Below, one piece after another: positions 1 to 8,243 of a DNA stretch of 64,000 nt. The DNA is from Dechloromonas sp. UBA6271 (GTDB taxonomy: Bacteria; Pseudomonadota; Gammaproteobacteria; Burkholderiales; Rhodocyclaceae), in assembly GCA_002440665.1 (NCBI GenBank), contig DJUX01000039.1, forward strand, positions 1-64,000, read 5' to 3'. The position numbers and the translations under genes are program-made. The notes under the pieces were generated by a model. It was not told the DNA's origin, searched no databases, and saw only the letters and a list, made by a program, of their open reading frames with translations. Every line of letters starts with the position of its first letter. Position 1 is the stretch's first letter.

Positions 1-236
1 CCAACCTGCGGGAAGTCCAGGCGCGCGGTGGCGAGCTTTATGTTTTTGCCGACAAGGACTCGGAAATCGGCGCCTCGGAAGGCGTGCATATCCTGCGCCT
101 GCCGGAGCATTACGGCGAACTCTCGCCGATCCTGCATGTGATCCCGCTGCAACTGCTGTCCTACCATGCGGCGCTGGTCAAGGGAACGGATGTGGACAAG
201 CCGCGGAATTTGGCTAAGTCAGTGACGGTGGAATAA
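1..236 (+). CDS. glmS: Glutamine-fructose-6-phosphate aminotransferase, C-terminal end (partial)
   Basis: The frame starting at base 3 is open from the window edge to the TAA at 234-236 and encodes the last 77 residues of GlmS. The ending (HVIPLQLLSYHAAL followed by GTDVDKPRNLAKSVTVE) is the highly conserved tail of the isomerase (SIS) domain, which closes over the sugar-phosphate site. GlmS makes glucosamine-6-phosphate from fructose-6-phosphate and glutamine, the first step towards UDP-GlcNAc. UDP-GlcNAc is the precursor of several amino sugars made by the following locus. The 5' part lies outside the window. Confidence 0.93.
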   Translation, partial: NLREVQARGGELYVFADKDSEIGASEGVHILRLPEHYGELSPILHVIPLQLLSYHAALVKGTDVDKPRNLAKSVTVE

Positions 237-238
237 AT

Positions 239-619
239 ATGGATATGTCAATCCTCGTCACCGGCGGAGCCGGCTTCATTGGCAGCAACTTCATCCTCGA
301 CTGGTTGGACAAGTCCGACGAGCCTATTATTAACCTTGATTCACTAACCTACGCCGGTAACCTAGAGAACCTCACGTCGCTGAACGGTGATCAGCACCAT
401 ATTTTCATCAAGGATACGGGAACTCATGAAAGCCTACTTGACGCGGCGCACTTTGTTGAAACGATCGAAACCCGTCAAGGCTATAAAGTGGCGTGTCTTG
501 AAGAAATTGCATTCCACAACGGGTGGTTGACTGCAGATCAAATTGCCGTCACAGCCAGTGCATTGAGAAAAAATGGCTACGGTGAATATCTCTTCTCGTT
601 GCTCAAGGAGCACCAATGA
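239..619 (+). pseudogene. In-frame chimera: start of RmlB fused to end of RmlA (deletion scar)
   Basis: A 126-residue frame made of two unrelated halves. Residues 1-58 are the N-terminus of dTDP-glucose 4,6-dehydratase (RmlB): the Rossmann motif GGAGFIGSN and the LDSLTYAGN block. From about residue 59, the protein is the C-terminus of glucose-1-phosphate thymidylyltransferase (RmlA): DTGTHESL, then CLEEIAFHNGW and NGYGEYL. The switch falls at the codon for Asp59 (413-415), a residue both parents carry there. RmlB lacks its catalytic part and RmlA lacks its nucleotide-binding part, so neither activity can remain. If the parents were ordered rmlB-rmlD-rmlA, about 2.5 kb was lost. The frame overlaps the next start by ATGA and contains that gene's Shine-Dalgarno (AAGGAG, 605-610). 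Its translation may therefore still feed the operon by coupling. Confidence 0.85.
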
Positions 620-1725
620 AACAGGCACCAATCTATGTAACCCAGCCTTATCTTCCTCCGCTGGAAGAATTTATGCCTTATCTTCAGCAAATCTGGGACA
701 ACAAAACCCTCACCAACGGAGGGCCGTTTCACCAGCAACTCGAAAAGGCGTTGTGCGAATACTTGGGGGTTGAGCATATCGCTCTTTTTACCAATGGCAC
801 GATTGCCTTGATCACAGCGTTACAAGCACTGCGCGTCAATGGCGAGGTCATCACCACGCCCTATTCTTTTGTTGCGACCTCTCATTCTTTGCTATGGAAT
901 GGCATCAAACCGGTCTTTGTGGATGTCGACCCAAAAACCCTGAATCTCGACCCAGCAAGAATCGAAGCCGCCATCACGCCTCATACGACTGCAATCATGC
1001 CCGTACACTGCTACGGACATCCCTGCGATGTTAAGGCGATTCAAAAAATTGCCGATAACTATAACCTTCGTGTGATATACGACGCTGCCCACGCATTTGG
1101 GGTCCAAGATGAAGGTGGTAGCATCCTTCGCTATGGCGATCTCGCTGTGCTCAGTTTTCATGCTACCAAGGTATTCAACACCTTTGAGGGTGGAGCCATC
1201 ATTTGTCCAGATGCGAAAACGAAGCTTCGCATCGATCAGCTTAAGAACTTTGGTTTTGTCGACGAAACGACCGTTGTGGCACCCGGTATCAATGGAAAAA
1301 TGAGTGAAATCAATGCTGCATTCGGATTGCTTCAATTGGAGCATATTGATAAATCCCTGGCTGAGCGGCAACGGATCGATGAGGCTTACCGCACAGGTTT
1401 GTCAGGAATCACCGGCATTGAATGTTTGCCAGATGCTGGCGAAACAGTGGCCAACTACTCCTATTTTCCTGTGCTGGTACAACCGGAATATACGCTGTCG
1501 CGTGATGCACTGTATCAAAAGCTCAAAGACCATGACATTCACGGTCGCCGCTATTTTTATCCATTAATTTCAGATTTTCCAATGTATCGAGGCTTGATTT
1601 CAGCGCAACGAAGCAATCTGCCGGTAGCTGCGGCTGCGGCCGACAAGATATTGTGTTTGCCTATCTATCCAAATTTGCAGAGGCAAGACCAACTGCGTGT
1701 GATCGATCTGATCCAGGGCTGTTGA
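616..1725 (+). CDS. DegT/DnrJ/EryC1/StrS sugar aminotransferase (VioA/FdtB-like)
   Basis: This 369-residue PLP-dependent aminotransferase transfers an amino group to a keto-sugar nucleotide. It is the usual length for the family. The PLP-binding lysine is Lys185 in SFHATKVFNTFEGG, the phosphate-binding TNGT motif is near residue 60, and the cofactor-ring Asp-Ala-Ala-His block (YDAAHAFG) is near residue 157. The next gene is an acyltransferase, which suggests the viosamine route: dTDP-4-keto-6-deoxyglucose to dTDP-4-amino-4,6-dideoxyglucose, then N-acylation. The donor requires RmlA and RmlB, which are destroyed just upstream, so it must come from other copies. Alternatively the enzyme could supply the 4-amino step missing from the PglF/PglD set 12 kb downstream. 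The family call is secure; the substrate is inferred. Confidence 0.88.
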   Translation: MKQAPIYVTQPYLPPLEEFMPYLQQIWDNKTLTNGGPFHQQLEKALCEYLGVEHIALFTNGTIALITALQALRVNGEVITTPYSFVATSHSLLWNGIKPVFVDVDPKTLNLDPARIEAAITPHTTAIMPVHCYGHPCDVKAIQKIADNYNLRVIYDAAHAFGVQDEGGSILRYGDLAVLSFHATKVFNTFEGGAIICPDAKTKLRIDQLKNFGFVDETTVVAPGINGKMSEINAAFGLLQLEHIDKSLAERQRIDEAYRTGLSGITGIECLPDAGETVANYSYFPVLVQPEYTLSRDALYQKLKDHDIHGRRYFYPLISDFPMYRGLISAQRSNLPVAAAAADKILCLPIYPNLQRQDQLRVIDLIQGC

Positions 1726-1726
1726 A

Positions 1727-2293
1727 ATGGGTATGCTTAGCAGGGACGCGATTGAAGAGATGGGTTTTGCCTCTGTGGGCGAGAATGTCAAAATTTCGGA
1801 TAAAGCGTCATTTTACGGTTGTGCCAGAATTTCCTTGGGTAATAACGTTCGTATTGATGATTATTGTGTGTTGTCAGCTGGCATTAATGGGATTTTTGTT
1901 GGCCAGTATGTACATATTGCTGTCTATTCGTCATTGATTGGTGTCGGAAAAATTACACTAAGCGATTTTTGCAACATTTCATCAAGAGTTGCTATTTACT
2001 CCAGCAACGATGACTATTCCGGCGCAAGCATGACTAACCCCACTGTACCTGGCGAATACACGTGTGTGACCCATGCCGATGTTTTCTTGGGAAAACACGT
2101 GATCATTGGTAGTGGCAGTGTCATCCTGCCTGGGGTCAACCTTGGGGAGGGAGCCGCCGTTGGGGCGCTCAGTCTGATCAATAAAAATTGCGAATCGTTC
2201 GGCATCTATGCAGGAAGTCCTGCGCGTCGGCTTAAAAATCGGAGGCGTGATTTGCTGGAATTAGAGCAACGGTTTATGTCAAGTAGTAAATAG
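1727..2293 (+). CDS. Hexapeptide-repeat acyltransferase (VioB-like)
   Basis: A 188-residue left-handed beta-helix acyltransferase, with hexapeptide repeats from about residue 20 to 165 and the C-terminal active-site block seen in sugar O/N-acetyltransferases (GKHVIIGSGSVILPGV, then GIYAGSPARRLKNR). Such enzymes use acetyl-CoA. The gene starts one base after the aminotransferase stop, so the pair is co-transcribed and probably acts in sequence, acylating the new amino group. A second ATG at 1733 is an equally possible start. The A+T content rises from this gene onward. N- versus O-acylation cannot be decided from sequence. Confidence 0.82.
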   Translation: MGMLSRDAIEEMGFASVGENVKISDKASFYGCARISLGNNVRIDDYCVLSAGINGIFVGQYVHIAVYSSLIGVGKITLSDFCNISSRVAIYSSNDDYSGASMTNPTVPGEYTCVTHADVFLGKHVIIGSGSVILPGVNLGEGAAVGALSLINKNCESFGIYAGSPARRLKNRRRDLLELEQRFMSSSK

Positions 2294-2303
2294 ACAAGCC
2301 TGC

Positions 2304-3812
2304 ATGTCCCTGAAGCGCAATATCCTTGCCAACTACGCCAGCCAAATCTATGTGATGTTGATTGGCATTTTGATGGTGCCTGCCTATATAGTTTACATGG
2401 GCGCTGAGGCCTATGGATTGGTTGGTTTCTTTACTATGTTGCAAATGTGGTTTCAGTTGCTAGACATGGGCCTAACACCAACCATGGCAAGGGAAACAGC
2501 CCGGTTCAATGGAAGTGCAATTGATGCACTTGCCTTGCGCCGCCTTTTGCGTGCGCTGGAGGGCATCTTTATTGGCATAGCTGTGCTGGGAGCCGCCGCA
2601 ATGATGCTGGGGTCCGACTTCATCACAAATAGCTGGCTCAAGGTGCAGCAATTACCAGTTGAGGAAGTGCAGCATGCAATCATGTTGATGGCGGTGATTG
2701 TCGCATTGCGCTGGGTGAGTGGCCTATATAGAGGAGCCATAGGCGGCTTTGAGCACTTAGTTTGGCTCAGCGGATTCAACATTGCGGTGGCAACTGCGCG
2801 CTTTCTGCTTGTCATCCCGGTGTTTATACTCGTAGGCAGTAGCCCGACAGAGTTTTTCAGCTACCAGTTACTGGTGGCAGTAGTCGAGTTGGTAGTGGTT
2901 GTGGTGCAGACCTACCGTTTGATGCCAAAGGTCGCGGCAGAACAGAGAATACCTTGGCAATGGAAGCCACTGCGCGGCGTGCTCAAGTTCTCGTTGAGTA
3001 TTGCCTTTACCAGTTCAGTATGGGTGCTGGTAACACAGACTGATAAGCTGCTCCTATCCAAACTTCTATCTTTAACGGATTACGCCTATTTCACTTTGGC
3101 CGTCCTAGTGGCCAGTGGGGTAATGGTAATCAGCGGCCCGATCAGCGGAGCACTATTGCCGCGCATGACCAAGCTTAATGTCGAAAGGGATGAGGTGGGC
3201 TTGATCCGCTTGTATCGCAACGCTACGCAACTGGTGGGCGTAATTGCGATCCCAACCTCATTGGTTCTGGCGCTGTTTTCCGAGCAGGTGTTATGGGCAT
3301 GGACTGGAGATGCAAATATCGTACAAAATGCCGCACCGATTCTTGAGCTTTATGCCATGGGTAATGGTGTTCTGGCACTGGGGGCTTTTCCATATTACTT
3401 GCAGTTTGCAAAGGGTGATTTGAAATTGCATTTAATCGGTAATGTACTTTTTTTAATGCTGCTAATACCGTCCCTGATTTTGGCTACCATCCACCATGGA
3501 GTTATTGGCGCAGGTTACGCATGGCTAGGCTCAAACATAGTCTATTTCCTAGTCTGGTCGCCAATAGTGCATAAGCGGTTTATAAAAGGGTTGCACATGA
3601 AATGGCTACTAAACGATATTGTAGTAATTCTGGTAATGTCGCTGCTCGGTAGTACGATTGTTTTTGGCTTGGTCGAATGGCCGTTAGAGAGAATGCGACT
3701 CACATTTTCCATTGTTGGAGTAAGTATGGGGCTATTGTTAGCTGCGTCACTTGGCTCTTCGTGGGTTAGAGCAGCTATACTTGAAAAATGGTGTACGTTC
3801 AGGTACTCATAA
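2304..3812 (+). CDS. Polysaccharide flippase, Wzx type (first copy)
   Basis: A 502-residue protein that is almost entirely hydrophobic, with about 12-14 predicted membrane helices. Its opening (NILANYASQIYVMLIGILMVPAYI) is typical of the polysaccharide transport (PST/Wzx) branch of the MOP superfamily. The role is to move undecaprenyl-linked repeat units to the periplasmic face of the inner membrane. It lies 10 bases after the acyltransferase and precedes a GT2 gene and a candidate polymerase, as in Wzx/Wzy-dependent loci. A second flippase occurs at 17614-18891. Confidence 0.85.
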   Translation: MSLKRNILANYASQIYVMLIGILMVPAYIVYMGAEAYGLVGFFTMLQMWFQLLDMGLTPTMARETARFNGSAIDALALRRLLRALEGIFIGIAVLGAAAMMLGSDFITNSWLKVQQLPVEEVQHAIMLMAVIVALRWVSGLYRGAIGGFEHLVWLSGFNIAVATARFLLVIPVFILVGSSPTEFFSYQLLVAVVELVVVVVQTYRLMPKVAAEQRIPWQWKPLRGVLKFSLSIAFTSSVWVLVTQTDKLLLSKLLSLTDYAYFTLAVLVASGVMVISGPISGALLPRMTKLNVERDEVGLIRLYRNATQLVGVIAIPTSLVLALFSEQVLWAWTGDANIVQNAAPILELYAMGNGVLALGAFPYYLQFAKGDLKLHLIGNVLFLMLLIPSLILATIHHGVIGAGYAWLGSNIVYFLVWSPIVHKRFIKGLHMKWLLNDIVVILVMSLLGSTIVFGLVEWPLERMRLTFSIVGVSMGLLLAASLGSSWVRAAILEKWCTFRYS

Positions 3813-3835
3813 ATAATTAATGGGCCTCATTGATA

Positions 3836-4738
3836 ATGATTCCTAAAGTTTCCGTGTGTGTAGTTACATATAATCAAAAAAAATACATCCGCCAATGCTT
3901 GCAAAGTATAGTTGATCAGGTAACGGATTTTGATTTTGAAATTCTTATTTCAGACGATTGTTCAACCGATGGCACTAGAATGATCGTGCAAGAATTCTCA
4001 ACTCGATATCCGAAAATTGTAAAGTATTTTTTTCACGAGGTAAATGTTGGCGCATACAAGAATTACTTATTTGCACATGCGCAGGTCCATAGTGAATATG
4101 TTTCGCATATGGATGGCGACGACTTGATGTTGCCTGGAAAGCTTCAGGCTCAGGTAGACGTTCTCGAGTCAGACCCTCATTGCACTGTAGTATGGCATCG
4201 AATGAATCTCTTTGACGATGATAGAAATTTTTGTGTTCCAAATATTCCTGATGTTGGTGCGTTCAAAGAAGGGAAGGTGTATTTGGAGGACGTATTGCAA
4301 TTTGGTAGCGTAAGTTTTCACAGTTCCACAATGTATAGATCTAGTGCGAGAAAGACCAAGTATTCAGAGATCGATCTGCTTGATTGGTATTTCAGCGTGG
4401 AATATCTCAGAGCAGGCTATGGAATATACTTGGAGGAAATATTAGGTGAATATAGGTACGGTAATCAGTCAATTACGCGAAAAGCCAATGGTGAGAATCG
4501 AGTTCAGGCGATTCTTTTGGTAAGCCTAACGTACTATTTAGAAGAATTGCCCTCTTATAGGAAACAGATTTTCATTCACGCGTTAATTGCTTTTGTTGTA
4601 AATATGAAAAATCGCAGACCTGTGGCAAAGCGATTTGGAATTTTGGCATTGAAAACTATTGTTTTCGTTAGCCCGAGTGAGCTTGTTTTAGCATTCCGGC
4701 GCTTTAGAAAAATAAATCCACCGATTCGCATTCAATGA
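3836..4738 (+). CDS. Glycosyltransferase family 2
   Basis: This protein has a GT-A fold glycosyltransferase domain in its first 200 residues. It shows the N-terminal strand VSVCVVTYNQ, the nucleotide-binding ISDDCSTDGT and the metal-binding MDGDD (a DxD-type motif). It should add one sugar from a nucleotide donor to the growing lipid-linked unit at the cytoplasmic membrane face. ATG 3836 is chosen as start; TTG 3830 in frame would add two residues. Base composition is clearly A+T-richer than the flanking housekeeping genes, suggesting transfer. Donor and acceptor are not predictable. Confidence 0.86.
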   Translation: MIPKVSVCVVTYNQKKYIRQCLQSIVDQVTDFDFEILISDDCSTDGTRMIVQEFSTRYPKIVKYFFHEVNVGAYKNYLFAHAQVHSEYVSHMDGDDLMLPGKLQAQVDVLESDPHCTVVWHRMNLFDDDRNFCVPNIPDVGAFKEGKVYLEDVLQFGSVSFHSSTMYRSSARKTKYSEIDLLDWYFSVEYLRAGYGIYLEEILGEYRYGNQSITRKANGENRVQAILLVSLTYYLEELPSYRKQIFIHALIAFVVNMKNRRPVAKRFGILALKTIVFVSPSELVLAFRRFRKINPPIRIQ

Positions 4739-6045
4739 CGATATCACGATATAGGTTGGTGTGGCTTGGGTTGTATGTGGGTGCAAACAGCTTCGCAGCG
4801 TTTGTTTTCTGGATGACTGGTAACCTTGATGGGGACTTGATTGATTACAAGGTTCCAAGCGACGACGTGCTGTTCGTTGCTACAGCATCCGTCATTCTGT
4901 CTTATGTATTATGGATGGGGCCGCTTTTTCGCTTTTATAGTCGGATTGATGTTAAGTCACTTGTCTTTGACAGATTTAAAGTAGCGCGCCCACGGGATTG
5001 GCGCTTAATGTCTGTCTTGGTTTTTGTCACTCAGCTGGGCTATCTCGTATACAGCATTTCCTATGGCCTAAATTTTGCCGGATCTAAAGCTGTCGCCGAC
5101 TCACCCTTCAGGCACCTCTTTTATTTTCTCGTACCGGATTGGTTGTTCATTGTTTACTATGGAATTTACAGGAAGTCACCAGGTTTTATACCGAATCTAA
5201 CCATCTATCTCCTTTCAAACGTAATTCGAGGATGGTTTGGAATGTGGTTAACTGTCCTGTTCCTCGAAGGTGCATACAGAATTCTGGAGCGTAAGTTTAG
5301 TGTGCGTAAGCTTGTTCCGATCCTGGCGTTGGGGGTTTTGGCAGTTCCTTTTTTTTATCAACTCAAGTTGGCTATTCGTAGCGTCGAGGATTCCTCATAT
5401 GGGTTGCTCGACTACGCAGCCAAGGCAATTAACGATGTGCTTGAAGTTGGCTGGTTTCAAGCATTTGGAGATGCAATTTGGCCAATAATAATGAGGTTTC
5501 AGCATCTTGCGAATGTGGTCGGGATCGCCGACAAATCATCTGAACTCGCGAGAGACGCTGGTCGCGAGTTCGTATCGTTTTTTTGGGAGGGAACGCCCCA
5601 GATTGTTATTCGGAAAATGGCTGGTGGCATAGAGGTAAGTGACATACATATTCAGCTCTTGTATTACCTGATTCCTGAGCAACTTCCGGTTGATGCGATA
5701 ACAAATACACATGTTGGACTGGTTGGATGGTTTTGGATTGCGCCTCTGCTGGCTGGCTTGTATCTAATTTATATATTAATTCTGTCTTGGTCCTCTATTT
5801 GGCTTGCAAAAAAAGCCGGCGGCCCCCCTTTGTTGATGAATGCAGTTTGGTTTGTGTGGCTATTATTATTAATGAACGGGTGGTTCGCTGCATATATCGA
5901 TTTCCTGCAGGCAATGGTTGTAGTTATTCTTGCTCGGAAATTTTTCTCAATTATTAGCTCACGAATTATTAGAACTTCTGTAGAGAAGAAATTAGATGGT
6001 GCTAAAATTAACAGCGATAATTCTCAGAAATTCATGGGGGGGTGA
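4735..6045 (+). CDS. Polytopic membrane protein, candidate O-antigen polymerase (Wzy, first copy)
   Basis: A 436-residue protein with roughly ten hydrophobic segments and larger loops in the centre and C-terminal half. It has no recognisable enzyme motif. Wzy polymerases are very divergent and are usually recognised by topology and context. This gene sits between a GT2 gene and sugar-nucleotide/GT4 genes, in the same operon as a flippase. Its start overlaps the previous stop (ATGA), and its own stop overlaps the next start. A run of seven G (6036-6042) lies at the very end. It could instead be another polysaccharide membrane enzyme; the Wzy call is by context. Confidence 0.6.
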   Translation: MTISRYRLVWLGLYVGANSFAAFVFWMTGNLDGDLIDYKVPSDDVLFVATASVILSYVLWMGPLFRFYSRIDVKSLVFDRFKVARPRDWRLMSVLVFVTQLGYLVYSISYGLNFAGSKAVADSPFRHLFYFLVPDWLFIVYYGIYRKSPGFIPNLTIYLLSNVIRGWFGMWLTVLFLEGAYRILERKFSVRKLVPILALGVLAVPFFYQLKLAIRSVEDSSYGLLDYAAKAINDVLEVGWFQAFGDAIWPIIMRFQHLANVVGIADKSSELARDAGREFVSFFWEGTPQIVIRKMAGGIEVSDIHIQLLYYLIPEQLPVDAITNTHVGLVGWFWIAPLLAGLYLIYILILSWSSIWLAKKAGGPPLLMNAVWFVWLLLLMNGWFAAYIDFLQAMVVVILARKFFSIISSRIIRTSVEKKLDGAKINSDNSQKFMGG

Positions 6046-7016
6046 TGCGGGAATCAATCGTAGTGATTGGCGGATCCGGGTACATTGGAAAACATTTGGT
6101 GTCGACACTCTCCAATAATCAAAACTGTGTCGTCAAGGTTTTGTCGAGAAATGTTGGCACAAATGTTGATGGATGGGCATGGCCTAGTGGTGTAGAGGTT
6201 TTTCAAGGGGATCTGAATTCTCCGTTGTCGCTTGATGGATTATTTGAGAGAGGTTGCACGGTCGTTAATCTTTCGTATTTTTGGGAGGCCGGAGAGCAGG
6301 CAAATCTTCAGGTCATTGAAAATATCCTTCGTGCATGTCAGAAAGTTGGGGTCAAACGTCTGATTCATTTCAGTACGGCAGCTGTGAGTGGCCGGGTTCC
6401 TGACGATGTTATCGATGAAAGCACCGATTGTATTCCTCTTACAGAGTATGGTAGGACGAAGCTAAAGATTGAAAAATTAATTTTACATAATGGGTTTTAT
6501 TTTGATCGTGTGGTACTTCGTCCAACCGCGGTTTATGGTCCTGGCGGGGCACCCTTGCAGAAACTTGCAAACGATTTGTTAAACGGCAGTCGATTTCGAA
6601 ATTATCTAAAATCCTGTCTTTTTGGCAGGCGACGGATGAATTTAGTTCATGTGGCGAATGTTGTCGATGCGACCGTGTTCCTAATTAGTGACCAACAAAA
6701 GCTAGGCGGCCAAATTTTCATTATCTCTGATGATGATGCCCCCGAAAATAACTTCGAGCAGACCGAGCGTATATTGACGCAAGCACTTGGGGGCTTGCAG
6801 TATCCGATTAGCCCCGTACGATTCCCTCTTGGATTACTGAGTTTGCTTTTGCGGTTTTTGGGGAGAAACAATATTAACCCTGCCTGCAATTATTCACAGA
6901 AAAAACTCGAAGCAAGGGGATTTGTTCGAAGGGTCGAATTCAGTAAGGGGTTGCAGGAGTATGCTCATTGGTATGGTACATGTCATAGCATTGGTTCAGC
7001 CCAAGAGGTCAGGTGA
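6045..7016 (+). CDS. NAD-dependent epimerase/dehydratase, extended SDR
   Basis: A 323-residue extended short-chain dehydrogenase with the nucleotide-binding GGSGYIGKH near the N-terminus and the active-site YGRTK (Tyr-xxx-Lys), plus an STAAV serine block. It should act on a nucleotide sugar (epimerase, dehydratase or reductase) or a lipid-linked sugar. GTG 6042 is also in frame, but ATG 6045 fits the SDR N-terminus better. It overlaps both neighbours by a few bases, so it is translationally coupled to the candidate polymerase and the GT4 gene. The substrate is unknown. Confidence 0.8.
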   Translation: MRESIVVIGGSGYIGKHLVSTLSNNQNCVVKVLSRNVGTNVDGWAWPSGVEVFQGDLNSPLSLDGLFERGCTVVNLSYFWEAGEQANLQVIENILRACQKVGVKRLIHFSTAAVSGRVPDDVIDESTDCIPLTEYGRTKLKIEKLILHNGFYFDRVVLRPTAVYGPGGAPLQKLANDLLNGSRFRNYLKSCLFGRRRMNLVHVANVVDATVFLISDQQKLGGQIFIISDDDAPENNFEQTERILTQALGGLQYPISPVRFPLGLLSLLLRFLGRNNINPACNYSQKKLEARGFVRRVEFSKGLQEYAHWYGTCHSIGSAQEVR

Positions 7017-8191
7017 TGCACGTTCTGAATGTTAATTTTTCTCTCGACTCTAGGTTAGGGGGGGGGACAGCTGAACGTACTTTTCAAATGAGCCGCTATC
7101 TGGCGATGACAGGCGCTCAATGCACTGTCCTCACTATCGATAGCGGATTGGACTCAGAGCGGATCGCTTCGCTTGCACCTGCCAAAGTGTTTGCTCTTAA
7201 GCCGCTTTGGAAGCGTTACTACGTTCCGCGATTGGATTGGCAACTGATTAGACGGCTCGTCGATCAAGCAGATGTAATCCATCTTATGGGGCATTGGAGC
7301 GTTATCAACGCTTTCGTCTATATTGCAGTCCGTCTTGCGGGTAAGCCATATGTTGTTTGTCCTGCGGGGGCATTGCCACTATTTGGGCGCTCTGCGCTGC
7401 TGAAGCGTTTCTACAATCTTATTGTTGGAAAGGCAATTATTCGAAATGCTACCGCTTGGATTGCAGTTACTGCTTCTGAATTCCCGCAGTTTTCAACTTA
7501 TGGGATTGATCAAAGCCAAATTCAAGTAATAGCTAATGGTGTGGCAGAGGACAGTTTTTTGTTGTCGGATATCCACGCTTTCAGAAAAAACTACATGTTG
7601 CCTGATGCCCCTGTTATTTTGTTTATGGGGCGCTTGAACCTTATCAAGGGCCCCGACCTCTTGTTGGAGGCTTTTGGGTCGGTAAAGGACCATCTTCCTT
7701 CGTGGCATTTAGTACTTGCCGGTCCAGATGAGGGAATGCAACAACAATTATTATCGATTGCTGCAAGGTTAGAGATTAGCGATCGAGTTCACTTTTTGGG
7801 ATTTGTTGGTGGGCAGGCTAAGGCGGCTGCCTATCATTTAGCCAAACTGCTGGTAGTTCCGTCTCGCCAAGAGGCGATGTCAATTGTCGCACTAGAGGCG
7901 GGGATTTGTGGCACTCCAGTTATGGTTTCCGATCAGTGCGGATTCGGGGAAGTGTGCGAAATCGACCCGAATTTGGAGACGCCGGCTACAATTTCTGGGT
8001 TGGCAGAAGGACTCCTTTATTTAACAGCCGATCTTGATCGTCTCGATAGACTGGCATCGGAATTTAAGGATTTTGTTGCGCGTCGTTACGCTTGGAGTTC
8101 GCTGGTAGTCAGCTACTTTGATCTCTATAAGGGTATCTTGGCGTTATCGGGTCGAAATGACTTTTGTGAGCCTTCTGACCGCAGAGTGTAA
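7016..8191 (+). CDS. Glycosyltransferase family 4
   Basis: A GT-B fold glycosyltransferase of about 391 residues. The C-terminal half has the family 4 pattern: FMGRLNLIKGPDLLLEAF, then the donor-site region with PSRQEAMSIVALEAG (the E-x7-E signature). ATG 7016 overlaps the preceding stop; GTG 7013 is an alternative. A run of nine G (7058-7066) encodes Gly-Gly-Gly near residue 16, in the N-terminal glycine loop that contacts donor and acceptor. Slippage there would switch the gene off. The block remains moderately A+T-rich. Confidence 0.87.
   Translation: MHVLNVNFSLDSRLGGGTAERTFQMSRYLAMTGAQCTVLTIDSGLDSERIASLAPAKVFALKPLWKRYYVPRLDWQLIRRLVDQADVIHLMGHWSVINAFVYIAVRLAGKPYVVCPAGALPLFGRSALLKRFYNLIVGKAIIRNATAWIAVTASEFPQFSTYGIDQSQIQVIANGVAEDSFLLSDIHAFRKNYMLPDAPVILFMGRLNLIKGPDLLLEAFGSVKDHLPSWHLVLAGPDEGMQQQLLSIAARLEISDRVHFLGFVGGQAKAAAYHLAKLLVVPSRQEAMSIVALEAGICGTPVMVSDQCGFGEVCEIDPNLETPATISGLAEGLLYLTADLDRLDRLASEFKDFVARRYAWSSLVVSYFDLYKGILALSGRNDFCEPSDRRV
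7058..7066 (+). repeat. Poly-G tract (9 G) inside a glycosyltransferase gene
   Basis: Nine consecutive G near codon 16 of the GT4 gene. Tracts of this length are known slippage sites in bacterial surface-glycan genes. Here the tract is in frame. Confidence 0.8.
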
Positions 8192-8243
8192 AAAGACTTG
8201 CGCCAGTAATGATTTCTAATTAATTCGAAAGAGAAAAGGCCTT

